DNA of 64,000 bases from an uncultured Collinsella sp. (lineage in GTDB: Bacteria > Actinomycetota > Coriobacteriia > Coriobacteriales > Coriobacteriaceae). Positions 9,901-17,120 of this stretch are shown here, piece by piece (within the stretch, counting starts at the first letter, position 1; every line of letters starts with the position of its first letter). A program made the translations under genes and the position numbers. The stretch covers positions 1 to 64,000 of the forward strand of contig CAUDQR010000009.1 in the NCBI GenBank assembly GCA_958451615.1, read 5' to 3'. A model generated the notes under the pieces. The model ran no database searches. It was not told the origin of the DNA and worked only from the letters and a program-made list of their open reading frames with translations.

Positions 9901-11945
9901 CGCCGCGCACGGTGACCATCGCGCCCGGCTACGACGCCGCGACGGGCAAGCTCACGGTCACGACCACAGTTGCCAAGGACGGCGTCGAGGTCGCCCGCAG
10001 CGAGGTCTCCACGGCGGATGACGCCACGGCGACGCCTGCGTTCGTGACAGTCGCGTTCGAGAACTCCTACGAGGCCACCGGAACGCTCGGCGGCGAGGGC
10101 GGCGCGGCTATCAACGCCACCAAGACGCTGACGGGTCGCGCCGCGGCGGCGGGCGAGTTCTCGTTCTCCGTCCGCGATGCCCGGGGCAACGTGGTCGCGA
10201 CCGCGACCAACCAGGCCTCCGGCGACGGCGAGGCCGCGGGACTTGCGTTCTCGCCTATTGCCTACACTACTGACGCGCTCGAGCGGATGGCGGGAGACGG
10301 TACCGCCACCAAGGCCGCCGACGGCTCCTGGGTCATTCCCTATACCGTTTCCGAGGACGGTACGGACCGGCTGCCTGCGGGCGTGACGGCGGCCACGTCG
10401 AGCTTCGGCATCACGGTCAAGGTGACCGATAACGGCAAGGGCGGGCTGGATGTGGCCGTGACCTACCCCGAGGGCTCCGACAGCACGCTGTCGTTTGTGA
10501 ATGCCTATAGCGCCGGCGAGGCGAGGGTCGATCTCGCGGGCACCAAGACGCTGGCGCTTAGCCAAGCCGGACTCGGCCTCACGCAGGCCGACATTGCGGG
10601 CAAGTACACCTTTAAGATTGAGCCGCTGGACGGCGCGCCCGCGCCGATCGACGCCTCCGGCAAGACGGTGACCGAGGCGGCCAACGACGCCGCCGGTAAC
10701 GTCGCGCTGGGCCACGTCACGTTTAAGCAGCCGAGCGACCTCGATGACGTCGAGATCGACGGCGGCGGCCTGCGCACCAAGACGTTCACCTACCGGGTGA
10801 GCGAGTCCGGTTCGGTCGACGGCGTGGTCAATGACGCGACGGCAACCAGGACCTTCATGGTCAGGGTGGTCGAGGACACCGCCGCGGGCACGCTTGTCGC
10901 GAAGGTCCTGCCCGCAGAGGGCACGCCCGAGGGCAGGGGCGCGTTCGAGTTCACCAACACCTACGGCGTGAACCCGACGCCGAGCTCCGTCACCGACCAG
11001 ATCAAAGTGAGCAAGAAGCTCGAGGGCCGTGATTTGGCCGAGGGCGAGTTTGAGTTCCAGCTGGTCGAGCTTGCCGCTGACGGCAGCGAGAGCGTCGTGG
11101 CGACGGGCAAGAACGCCGCCGACGGCACGGTCGCGCTCAGCCCCGTCACCTACACCGCGCCCGGCACGCACGGCTACGAGCTGCGCGAGGTCGCCGGCAC
11201 GGCGGGCGGCGTGACGTACGACAAGACGACGTACCGCGTGCGCACGACGGTCACCGATGCCAAAAACGGCACGCTCGCCGTCAAGCACGAGCTCATGGAT
11301 GCCGAGGGCAATCCCACGGGCGACGACTCGGTGACGTTCACCAACGGCTACGAGGCCGCACCTGTCACCCTCAGGCTGGGCGCCGCCAAGGTGCTCAAGG
11401 GCGCCGAGCTCAAGGCGGGCCAGTTTGGCTTTGAGCTCAAGGGCCGGGACGGCAAGGTCATGTCGACCGCCAAGAATACCGCCGACGGCAGCGTCGTGTT
11501 CGATGCGCTGACCTTCAAGCGGGCCGGCACCTACACCTTCACGGTGAGCGAGGTCGACGACGGGCAGGCGCACGTGACCTACGACAAGGCGGTGCACAAG
11601 ATCGTCGTCACGGTGAGCGACGAGGCAGCAGGCGGCACCAAGACGGGCTACCTGTCGGCGAAGGTTTCCTACGAGGGCGACGCCAACATGCCGCCGGTCT
11701 TCACCAACAGCTACGTCGAGGAGCCCGGCACCCCCGAGAACCCCGAGAACCCCGGCACGCCGGGCGGCGGCTCGGGCGGCGGTTCCGATAACGGCTCCGG
11801 CGGAGGCTCCGGCGGCGACGGCTCCAAGGGCGGTATGCCCGACACCGGCGACCGCAGCCTGCCGGTTGAGGCGCTCGGCGCCATGGCCGGCATCGGCGCG
11901 CTGGCCGTCGCGGGTGGCGCGGTCCTGTACCGCAAGCGCCGCTAG
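3918..11945 (+). CDS. Giant LPXTG-type surface adhesin with BspA-like LRR, beta-helix and CnaB/pilin-type repeats
   Basis: The protein has 2675 residues. A signal peptide (1-37, AYA before the cleavage site) leads into BspA-type leucine-rich repeats (about 85-455; repeated C-x-S-L-T-S, AF.GC patterns). A parallel beta-helix-like region follows (about 490-985; MTGG/MKGG and GGG motifs). Next come three CnaB-type domains (about 990-1240), then roughly ten pilin-type isopeptide domains (typical start K-x-L-x-GR, typical end F-x-N-x-Y). A DUF11-like domain lies at about 1490-1610. A Pro/Gly/Ser linker precedes the sorting signal MPDTG (2640-2644), a hydrophobic stretch and the tail RKRR. It should be anchored to peptidoglycan by a sortase, which is not in this window. 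The TTG start at 3918 is chosen for the GGGGGAG 7 bp upstream and the complete signal peptide. Ligand unknown; host or mucus adhesion is an inference. Confidence 0.9.
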   Translation: MERKVFGGGQRVVALCLALVLGFGCLSVGATAGVAYAATESRAAYTAEEFEITQDGVTYSCETTDKGTAEITCIVADDSVTVVSVPSSIEHGGQTYKVTKLYFSSGIVAENVEQLTLPDTLENVRGWYFRKFVKVKELHIPGSIKNFGCSLQNAGSLEKLYFDEGVEEISANMMVNGCSSLSEINLPSTLKMISGSGAFEGATALTSIEFPKDVAFSDTITGVFEDCTSLTSVSLPASVTKIPSHMFDGCTSLTSVTALSEIESIGDGAFRTCSRLTGIDFPGTLKSIGSSAFQGCASLVSVPNLSKVTKMGWGAFYECKNLQASVDLSSLQNIPDNAFCYTPVKIVGLCDSLKSIGEWAFIQSNVAVQLPRTLETIGNYAFYYGTLPEQLSIPDSVTSVGTAAFSGVGGVKDVTIGRGLTEIPSGMFEGSTVKKITIENSMDDIKGSENLPFFGVDIVYTRESIDDGVGGTVSDDSTKTLQDLVDEAPYDKETVITLKKHVKLGSTLTIPAGKMIKITSDEPYTILAKKSGFSVLVNVAEGASLELSGKVSLSGRYNKGAIISSRGAVVLSDEAVVCDGAANTVNTGVIDVSGDKASLTMTGGVIEQCELKDAYCGAVHAKDGAHVVMKGGVIRKNHMSFSADGDGNYLSSTGIMLMGDAHLEMSNGSIEDNAGYQGGAVVMYSEARNQRASFEMTGGQLVRNRGYKLGNRTPSGAVHVEGNAEFTLKGGKIEDNIAYSDGKGGGVCVVDRGLQQGGRDHTAFTMKGGSVSGNSASAGGGIYTYSDDVKLSAGEIKDNTARNMGGGVYSEGNEYLVYSTLHIENALVVDNHAKKQGGGMWFCPTGDAKVYVQNGGLIARNSADEAGDDLVFTGFKDAKYKLTLANRAPGGGKVSWYRDGGLFNPEGTYAETNTEIPRFSPDGGNGEPLSFTDATPNVALKSVMSEDVYNLGRGQTSLTISGNTAERGGGIGANGGVIIGKSENIDIPIKKVWENPRIPHPNKVKVNLKNGDTVIDSITLSESNDWKGVFSNLPAGAHYTVSEDPVEGYDSAVTGDAERGFTVTNTSTAKVSVPVEKKWVGPAAEKATVRLLADGKDTGESAELSKSNSWKHSFEGLPKYSKSGSVIDYAVAEVPVEGYSSKVTGDAERGFTVTNTSTAKVSVPVEKKWVGPAAEKATVRLLADGKDTGESAELSKSNSWKHSFEGLPKYSKSGSVIDYAVAEVPVEGYSSKVTGDAERGFTVTNTVKTGELDVSKTVVAREGLAVDADKIFKFVVEATDAAGRNKVSGTYGDATFEDGKATLKLKDGQTARITGLPAGTAYTVTERAADGYKAAVNGAEGSRADGSISADQVASAVFTNTFDPAPATVSVPELTKVLAGGRKPGLQEGEFAFELSLADGAGNVLEGYPIEAKNDKDGKVSFGELSFTNPGTYHATVTEKASGDVLIEDDAHAYTFDIAVTQTGAGLKAEISNERGKKTFTNTFTPHDNTKTVTKANASGAKVDVDGKPVGVGDILTYTIGWANNSVDDRGAAQAADVTVTDVLPKGVNYVEGSADGAAYDAATRTLTWSLGEQAAGATGTLSFDVKVSAEAAVVDDISNTATVKVGENESQTNTTHNSVSREGSLTVKKTVVGGDSQREFGFTVALTDGDGEPVSGIFGKGEHAVTFTDGKTTFTLKDGGEKAIDGLPVGARYTVTEDAAEGYTTTVNGADGSKAEGAVTEDGATVAFTNTYGTATEGRDVSTAGLFTKTLKGRDWAEGDSFQFALAGEDGAPMPEGSADGSKTVSVTAAAGTKAGDRVAFDFGPIRYTLDDIKDAGFAEVGGKRVRAKTFTYTVREVRPDDGSAIAGVAYDGHAATMTVTVTDDGSGNLTATTPAIAQASGGDFVNTYTTELDYSARAGVRLSKTLSGRAMEAGQFAFTVTADAETAAKLGLKTGKDAYAVAAADDGAADLVDLIGRIAESDVKFTDADAGKTYSFTVTETKLGGEGYTNDTAPRTVTIAPGYDAATGKLTVTTTVAKDGVEVARSEVSTADDATATPAFVTVAFENSYEATGTLGGEGGAAINATKTLTGRAAAAGEFSFSVRDARGNVVATATNQASGDGEAAGLAFSPIAYTTDALERMAGDGTATKAADGSWVIPYTVSEDGTDRLPAGVTAATSSFGITVKVTDNGKGGLDVAVTYPEGSDSTLSFVNAYSAGEARVDLAGTKTLALSQAGLGLTQADIAGKYTFKIEPLDGAPAPIDASGKTVTEAANDAAGNVALGHVTFKQPSDLDDVEIDGGGLRTKTFTYRVSESGSVDGVVNDATATRTFMVRVVEDTAAGTLVAKVLPAEGTPEGRGAFEFTNTYGVNPTPSSVTDQIKVSKKLEGRDLAEGEFEFQLVELAADGSESVVATGKNAADGTVALSPVTYTAPGTHGYELREVAGTAGGVTYDKTTYRVRTTVTDAKNGTLAVKHELMDAEGNPTGDDSVTFTNGYEAAPVTLRLGAAKVLKGAELKAGQFGFELKGRDGKVMSTAKNTADGSVVFDALTFKRAGTYTFTVSEVDDGQAHVTYDKAVHKIVVTVSDEAAGGTKTGYLSAKVSYEGDANMPPVFTNSYVEEPGTPENPENPGTPGGGSGGGSDNGSGGGSGGDGSKGGMPDTGDRSLPVEALGAMAGIGALAVAGGAVLYRKRR
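7074..7654 (+). repeat. Nucleotide-identical 270-bp tandem repeat inside the adhesin gene
   Basis: By eye, 7074-7343 and 7344-7613 are identical base for base, and a third partial copy runs 7614-7654 before diverging. Each unit encodes a 90-residue CnaB-type domain (VEKKWVGP through TVTNT). The lack of any silent difference points to a very recent duplication or active copy-number change. Confidence 0.92.
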
Positions 11946-11957
11946 CGATGTGCACGA

Positions 11958-11990
11958 GTGGGGCGAATCCATCCGATGGGTTCGCCCCAC
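11958..11990 (+). terminator. Hairpin after the adhesin gene
   Basis: GTGGGGCGAA (11958-11967) pairs perfectly with TTCGCCCCAC (11981-11990). The T-run is poor (TTG), so termination strength is uncertain. It begins 13 bp past the stop codon. Confidence 0.55.
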
Positions 11991-12019
11991 TTGCCCTGCT
12001 GGACGGGAGCAGGTAAGAT
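11991..12019 (+). promoter_or_regulatory. Promoter of the SRP RNA gene
   Basis: TTGCCC (11991-11996), a 17-bp spacer, then TAAGAT (12014-12019). The predicted start falls near 12026, just before the base of the RNA stem. Confidence 0.7.
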
Positions 12020-12025
12020 ATACCG

Positions 12026-12144
12026 AGCGCCTAGCGCGTTCGATGGGTTCGGATGACGACATGTTCCGAATCTGGTCAGGTCCGGAAGGAAGCAGCCATA
12101 AGGAGCCTCTGTCGGGCATCCGAATCCATCGAGCGCGCTTTTTT
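12026..12144 (+). ncRNA. ffs: Signal recognition particle RNA, small bacterial (4.5S) type
   Basis: The apical domain carries the near-invariant SRP signature GGTCAGGTCCGGAAGGAAGC (12074-12093) followed by AGCC. The ends pair over about 22 bp: 12034-12055 with 12117-12138, including the expected G-U pairs. A T-run follows at 12139-12144. It forms the ribonucleoprotein with Ffh for co-translational membrane targeting. Confidence 0.95.
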
Positions 12145-12175
12145 GCGCGGTTTTACCAAACCGCGCAATGCTCGC

Positions 12176-12288
12176 CGCTGCGCGCCATCCAAAGCGACAA
12201 TTTGTCATTCAAAAGGCAAGGCATGACCAGAAGGTCTATGCCTTGCCTTTTTCATGCCAACTTGTTCGCTCTAGGTAGCGCTCGCTGA
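12176..12288. repeat. Palindromic intergenic repeat, family B copy 1
   Basis: A stretch of about 113 bp, nearly identical to 58588-58700. The core AAAAGGCAAGGCAT (from 12210) pairs with ATGCCTTGCCTTTT (ending 12251). Outer segments (GCGCCATCCAAAGCGACAA and TTGTTCGCTCTAGGTAGCGC) pair imperfectly, giving one long hairpin. A second, separate hairpin lies just upstream at 12146-12166. Confidence 0.8.
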
Positions 12289-12346
12289 CCGCGCCTAAAC
12301 ATAGGCGGTTTCTACCGCCATCCAAGATTCTTCTGTAACGAGTTGC

Positions 12347-12375
12347 TTACGCATCTCCAGGGCTCTCCGTACTAT
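12347..12375 (+). promoter_or_regulatory. Candidate promoter of the ABC exporter operon
   Basis: TTACGC (12347-12352), 17-bp spacer, TACTAT (12370-12375), 45 bp before the chosen start of the first ABC gene. Confidence 0.45.
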
Positions 12376-12419
12376 CATGAATCAGATTGAAGAGAGATGA
12401 TGATAGGGAGCGCCTTTTT

Positions 12420-14294
12420 ATGATTGAGCTGCTCAGGCGTTTTGGTGGTAAGTATCGCCGGTATATGGTGATTGGTCCTGCATGCAAGCTGATCGAAGTG
12501 ATCTTCGACCTGCTTACGCCGCTGGTGATTGCCCAGATGATCGATAAAGGTATCGGTGCGCACGACGTGAGTGCCGTCGTTCACTACGGCATGGTGCTCG
12601 CCGCCATGGCCGTTATCGGCATCTCGTTTACGCTCGTCTGCCAAAAGATGGCGGCGCTCACCTCGCAGGGCATGGGCACCGACATTCGCGGCGCTCTCTA
12701 CAAGCACATCAATAAACTGAGCTATGCTGAGCTCGATCGCTTTGGCACGCCGTCGCTCATCACGCGCATTACCAACGACGTCAACCAGGTGCAGCTTGCC
12801 GTGGCGCTGGGCGTGCGTATGCTCATCCGCTGGCCTTTCCTGGCGGTGGGCTCCATGGTCGCGGCCCTTGCCATCGACCTTAAGCTCGGCATGATCTTTT
12901 TGATTTGCACGCCCGCCATCGGCCTGGTGTTTTGGTTTGTCATGGCGCGCTGCATCCCGTACTACAAACAGCTGCAGGCAAAGCTCGATCGCATCGCGCT
13001 TATTTGCCGCGAGGGACTTTCGGGCGCTCGCGTGGTCCGGGCGTTTGTGCGCGAGGGTCACGAACGCGGGCGTTTTGCCCAGGCGGCCGATGACCAGGCA
13101 CGGGTCGCAATCGCGGTGGGCAAGCTCTCGTCGATTCTCAACCCCGTCACGTTTTTGGTGATGAACCTGGGCGTGTGCGCCATCCTGTGGGTGGGCGGCG
13201 TCCAGGTCAACCTGGGCGAGCTCACGCAGGGCCAGGTCATGGCGTTCGTCAACTACATGACGCAGACCCTGACCTCCATCGTGTATGTCGCCAACCTGGT
13301 CGTGGTCTTTACCAAGGCGAGCGCCAGTGCGTCGCGTCTCAACGAGGTGCTCAATTGCGTGCCGAGCATTACCGACGAGCGCAACCGGCCGGTTGCGCTG
13401 CCCGAGCCGAGCGAACTGGCGGGTGGCGCTGCTCCAGTCCCCGCGCTGAGCTTGAGCCATGCGAGCTTCTCCTTTGGCGCGGGCGCCGCCAACGCCGTCA
13501 ATGACGTGACCCTGGAGCTGCCGCTGGGCAAAACGCTCGGCATTATCGGCGGCACGGGCAGCGGTAAGTCCACGCTCGTCTCGCTCATTCCGCGCCTGTA
13601 CGACACGGGCGCCGGCAGCGTGAGCGTAATGGGTGCCGATGTGCGCGCCTGGCCGCTCGATCAGCTGCGCCACGTGGTCGCGACCGTCCCGCAGCGCGCG
13701 TCACTGGTGAGCGGCACCATCCGCAGCAACCTGACCTGGCGTGACGAGTCGGCGACCGACGAGGAGCTCTGGGCGGCGCTCGATATGGCGCAAGCGAGCG
13801 AGTTCGTGCGCAACAAGTCGCAGGGGCTCGACGCCCCGGTCGAGGCGGAAGGCAAGAACTTCAGCGGCGGTCAGCGCCAGCGCCTGACGATTGCGCGTGC
13901 CCTGGTGGGCTCGCCGCAGCTTCTGATTATGGATGACTCCGCCTCGGCGCTCGACTTTAAGACCGACGCGGCGCTTCGCCACGCCATCCGCGAGCGCAGC
14001 GTACGCGGTGCCGCCGCGGGCGGGCTCCCGCTGACCACGGTGATCGTGAGCCAGCGCGTCTCGACCGTGCGCGATGCCGACATGATCTGCGTGCTCGACC
14101 ACGGTTCGGTCGCGGGCCTGGGTACGCACGACGAGCTGTACGCAAGCTGCCAACTCTATCGCGAGATTTGCCAGTCGCAGCTTCGTCGCGAGGAGCTCGA
14201 GGGTCAGCAGGGGAGCGTGACGCCCGTGTCCGTCCCAAGTCCCGCGTCCGCCCCGGCTGCTCCGGCATCCACTTGCGCAAAGGAGGGCTGCTAA
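12420..14294 (+). CDS. ABC exporter half-transporter, degenerate catalytic site subunit
   Basis: A 624-residue type IV exporter half: about six membrane segments in the first 310 residues, then an ATPase domain. Walker A is GGTGSGKST, the signature FSGGQRQRL and Walker B LLIMDD. The usual catalytic Glu after Walker B is Asp, the mark of the non-catalytic subunit in heterodimeric exporters. Its partner directly downstream has the canonical Glu. ATG 12420 is preferred (TAGGGAG 9 bp upstream) over an in-frame TTG at 12387. A Ser/Pro/Ala-rich tail ends the protein. The substrate (drug, lipid or peptide) cannot be told from sequence. Confidence 0.88.
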   Translation: MIELLRRFGGKYRRYMVIGPACKLIEVIFDLLTPLVIAQMIDKGIGAHDVSAVVHYGMVLAAMAVIGISFTLVCQKMAALTSQGMGTDIRGALYKHINKLSYAELDRFGTPSLITRITNDVNQVQLAVALGVRMLIRWPFLAVGSMVAALAIDLKLGMIFLICTPAIGLVFWFVMARCIPYYKQLQAKLDRIALICREGLSGARVVRAFVREGHERGRFAQAADDQARVAIAVGKLSSILNPVTFLVMNLGVCAILWVGGVQVNLGELTQGQVMAFVNYMTQTLTSIVYVANLVVVFTKASASASRLNEVLNCVPSITDERNRPVALPEPSELAGGAAPVPALSLSHASFSFGAGAANAVNDVTLELPLGKTLGIIGGTGSGKSTLVSLIPRLYDTGAGSVSVMGADVRAWPLDQLRHVVATVPQRASLVSGTIRSNLTWRDESATDEELWAALDMAQASEFVRNKSQGLDAPVEAEGKNFSGGQRQRLTIARALVGSPQLLIMDDSASALDFKTDAALRHAIRERSVRGAAAGGLPLTTVIVSQRVSTVRDADMICVLDHGSVAGLGTHDELYASCQLYREICQSQLRREELEGQQGSVTPVSVPSPASAPAAPASTCAKEGC

Positions 14295-16154
14295 ATGAAT
14301 CCGTATACTTCTTCCGGTTCGGTCGCCACGATGACGGCCAACGTGTCCGGCAACGATAGCCTCAGCGACTTGGGTGATGGCCCGCGTCAGCCCGGCGACC
14401 CCGAGCGCTACCCCGTGAGCGTGGTAACTCGCCGCCTACTGGGCTACGTCCGTCCGCACCGCGTCTCGTTTGCGGCGTCGTTTGTGAGCGCCGCCATCTC
14501 GGTGATCTTGCAGCTCTACACGCCCATCCTCATTGGCGAGGGCATCGACCTCATCGTCGCGGCGGGTCAGGTGGACTTCGACGCCTTGCTGCCGCTTGTT
14601 ACCAAACTCGCGCTCGTCGTGGTGGGGGCCGCGGCCTTCCAGTGGCTGCAAGGCTATTGCGTCAACCGCCTGTCCTACGAGACGGTGCGCGACATGCGCG
14701 TGGAGGCGAGCGACAAGCTCAGCCGCATGCCGCTCAGCTTTATCGACGGCCATGCCCACGGCGACCTCATGAGCCGCGTGGTCAACGACGTCGATCAGGT
14801 GGGCGACGGCCTGCTGCAGGGCTTTACGCAGCTCTTTACCGGCGTTATCACCATTGTTGGCACGCTCGCATTTATGCTCTCCATCAACCTGACCATGACG
14901 CTTGTGGTGGTGCTCGTCACGCCGCTTTCCATCTTTGCGGCCGGTGCCATCGCCAAGCTTTCCAATAAGAGCTTCACTGCTCAACAGCGCATCCAGGGCC
15001 AACTCGGCGGTCATATCGAGGAGTATGTGGGTGAGCAAAAGCTCGTGGACGCCTTCGCCTACGGCCCGCACGCTCAACAGCGCTTCGATGTCCTCAACGC
15101 CGAGCTCTATACGGCGGGCGAGCGCGCGCAGTTTATGGGTTCGCTTTCCAACCCCGGAACGCGCTTTATCAATAACATCATCTACGCCGTGGTCGCCGTG
15201 ATCGGCTGCGCAGGCGTGATTACAGGCGTGCCCGCGACGCTCACGGTGGGCGGCGTGCAGATCTTCCTGTCCTACGCCAACCAGTACACTAAGCCGTTCA
15301 ACGAGGTCACGAACGTCATCACGCAGATCCAGACCGCGTACGCCTCGGCACGCCGCATGTTCGCGTTGCTCGATGCGTGCGAACAGGAGCCCGACGCTGT
15401 GGATGCCATTGAACTCGCCGCCCCGAAGGGCGAGGTTTCGTTTGAGCATGTGGACTTTAGCTATGTACCCGACCGCAAACTGTTGCAGGATATCTGCATC
15501 GACGCCAAGCCCGGTATGCGCATTGCCCTCGTCGGTCCCACGGGCTGTGGAAAGACGACGCTCATCAACCTGCTGCTACGCTTTTACGATATCGATGCTG
15601 GGCGCATCGCGGTCGATGGTCGCTCCTCGCGTGACTACACGCGTGCGAGCCTGCGCCGCGCCTTTGGCATGGTGCTGCAGGACACCTGGCTGTTTGAGGG
15701 CACGGTGGCCGAAAACATTGCCTACGGTTGCCCCGATGCCACGCGCGAGCAAATTGTCGAGGCCGCCAAGCGCGCTCATGCACATAAGTTTATCGTGCAG
15801 CTGCCAGGCGGCTACGATACGGTGATCGGCGAGGGCGGCGGCACGTTTAGCCAGGGTCAAAAACAGCTGCTGTGCATCGCGCGCGTCATGCTCACCGATC
15901 CGGCGATTCTGCTGCTGGACGAGGCAACGTCGAGCATCGATACGCGTACCGAGCTGCAGGTGCAGGCGGCATTTGACGAGCTCATGGCCGGTCGCACCAG
16001 CTTTGTGGTGGCGCATCGCCTGTCAACGATCCGCAACGCCGACTGCATTCTGGTCATGCGCGACGGCCAGATTATCGAGCGCGGCACACACGACGAGCTG
16101 CTAGCGGCAGGCGGCTTCTATGCCGAGCTTTATCGTAGCCAGTTTGCCCAGTAG
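14295..16154 (+). CDS. ABC exporter half-transporter, catalytic subunit
   Basis: A 619-residue membrane plus ATPase protein. Walker A is GPTGCGKTT, Walker B is ILLLDE with the catalytic Glu, and the signature is altered to FSQGQKQLL. Together with the preceding gene this makes one intact composite site (Glu here plus SGGQ there) and one degenerate site (Asp there plus SQGQ here), as in TM287/288-type heterodimers. The ATG directly follows the TAA of the upstream gene, and AAAGGAGG lies inside that gene's 3' end, so the two are translationally linked. An unusual hydrophilic N-terminal extension of about 45 residues precedes the first membrane segment. Confidence 0.88.
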   Translation: MNPYTSSGSVATMTANVSGNDSLSDLGDGPRQPGDPERYPVSVVTRRLLGYVRPHRVSFAASFVSAAISVILQLYTPILIGEGIDLIVAAGQVDFDALLPLVTKLALVVVGAAAFQWLQGYCVNRLSYETVRDMRVEASDKLSRMPLSFIDGHAHGDLMSRVVNDVDQVGDGLLQGFTQLFTGVITIVGTLAFMLSINLTMTLVVVLVTPLSIFAAGAIAKLSNKSFTAQQRIQGQLGGHIEEYVGEQKLVDAFAYGPHAQQRFDVLNAELYTAGERAQFMGSLSNPGTRFINNIIYAVVAVIGCAGVITGVPATLTVGGVQIFLSYANQYTKPFNEVTNVITQIQTAYASARRMFALLDACEQEPDAVDAIELAAPKGEVSFEHVDFSYVPDRKLLQDICIDAKPGMRIALVGPTGCGKTTLINLLLRFYDIDAGRIAVDGRSSRDYTRASLRRAFGMVLQDTWLFEGTVAENIAYGCPDATREQIVEAAKRAHAHKFIVQLPGGYDTVIGEGGGTFSQGQKQLLCIARVMLTDPAILLLDEATSSIDTRTELQVQAAFDELMAGRTSFVVAHRLSTIRNADCILVMRDGQIIERGTHDELLAAGGFYAELYRSQFAQ

Positions 16155-16167
16155 GGCCCAGTAGGGG

Positions 16168-16199
16168 CTGCCGATTAGCGGCAGATGGTTTACATCTGC
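16168..16199 (+). promoter_or_regulatory. Two overlapping, mutually exclusive hairpins
   Basis: CTGCCG (16168-16173) can pair with CGGCAG (16179-16184). GCAGATG (16181-16187) can pair with CATCTGC (16193-16199). The bases GCAG are shared, so only one stem can form at a time. Neither has a T-run. It lies just after the ABC operon and 71 bp before the flavodoxin gene. Confidence 0.4.
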
Positions 16200-16269
16200 G
16201 TCGATAGTACTAAGATATGCTTTTAATAAATTGCATTAGTGGCTATAGTTTTGGGGGAAACGAGGCAAC

Positions 16270-16827
16270 GTGACTATGACGTGCTCTTTGGTGGTTAACA
16301 GCAAGAGCGGTAATACCAGGATGGTTTCGGGTGCGATCAAGCGCGCTCTGCAGGCTGCGGGCGTTGAGTTTGTCCATGCCGCGGCGTTGAGCGACGATGC
16401 GGACGCAGATCAGGTTGCGCTCGAGGCGCAGGGCGCCTGCGCGGCCGACACGGTGCTCGTCGGTTTTTGGTGCGACAAGGGCGCGTGCACGCCTTCGGTC
16501 GCGGCGTTGCTCTCCGCCTTGCACGGCAAGCGCGTGTTCCTATTTGGCACCTGCGGCTTTGGGGCCGACCAGAGCTATTATCAGCAGATTATCGACCGCG
16601 TATCGTCCAATTTGGCCGAGGATGCCGAGCTTGCGGGCTGGGCGATGTGCCAGGGCAAGATGGGCCCCGCGGTCAAGCAGCGCTACGAGGCCATGCTTGA
16701 GCAAGATCCCGAAAACGCCCGATTTAAGATGCTGCTCGACAACTGGGTTGCCGCGAAGGACCATCCCACCAAGGAGGATCTGGACCATATGGCGGTGGCG
16801 GCCAAGAAGGCCGTGCTGGGCGAGTAG
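16270..16827 (+). CDS. Flavodoxin family protein
   Basis: A 185-residue single-domain protein with a flavodoxin-like N-terminus. NSKSGNTRMVSGAIKRAL matches the phosphate-binding loop pattern for FMN. VLVGFWCDKGACTPSVAALL and VFLFGTCGFG supply the following strands and loops. It would shuttle electrons to an unidentified partner reductase. Length is normal for short bacterial flavodoxin-like proteins. GTG 16270 or ATG 16276 could be the start; GAGG at 16261-16264 favours the first. It is a single-gene unit with its own terminator. Confidence 0.8.
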   Translation: MTMTCSLVVNSKSGNTRMVSGAIKRALQAAGVEFVHAAALSDDADADQVALEAQGACAADTVLVGFWCDKGACTPSVAALLSALHGKRVFLFGTCGFGADQSYYQQIIDRVSSNLAEDAELAGWAMCQGKMGPAVKQRYEAMLEQDPENARFKMLLDNWVAAKDHPTKEDLDHMAVAAKKAVLGE

Positions 16828-16864
16828 GCGTGTCGCCTCGCGCTCGAGATAATACAAACGTGAA

Positions 16865-16890
16865 AGCCTCGAAATTCTCGAGGCTTTTTT
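16865..16890 (+). terminator. Terminator of the flavodoxin gene
   Basis: AGCCTCGA (16865-16872) pairs with TCGAGGCT (16878-16885), loop AATTC, followed by a run of six T that starts inside the stem end. Confidence 0.85.
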
Positions 16891-16957
16891 GACTCAAAGC
16901 TGCTCCGTAGCGAGCGCTGCTTCTTATCAGCCCACTCAACCCGCAACGGGTGAGGGG

Positions 16958-17088
16958 CGGCGGCAGGCGGAGGCATGGGAAAGGTCTGTCGCGAGTTCCG
17001 CACGCAAAGGGGGCCACTTAATGTGGCCCCCGTCTTGCGCAGGACTGTTTGAGCAGCAGACCTTTCCCGTACCTCCGCCTGCCGCCGA
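16958..17088. repeat. Large GC-rich intergenic palindrome
   Basis: The arm at 16958-16989 (core GGCGGCAGGCGGAGGCATGG, then GAAAGGTCTG) is matched inverted at 17056-17088. An inner perfect stem pairs GGGGGCCAC (17010-17018) with GTGGCCCCC (17023-17031). It lies between convergent genes and may double as a bidirectional terminator. Architecture resembles 41364-41489. Confidence 0.7.
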
Positions 17089-17120
17089 TTCGGGTCCCCG
17101 ACCCCGTTACTTGATCCCCG

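Noticed and set aside
6273..12119. Very long minus-strand open frame (about 1950 codons) opposite the adhesin
   Set aside because: It is the antisense shadow of a C/G-ended repetitive gene; its Gly/His/Arg/Val-rich translation has no domain, no signal and no ribosome site.
12146..12290. tRNA-like or second small RNA gene after the SRP RNA
   Set aside because: The hairpin is a dispersed repeat (also at 58588) without tRNA features or a promoter.
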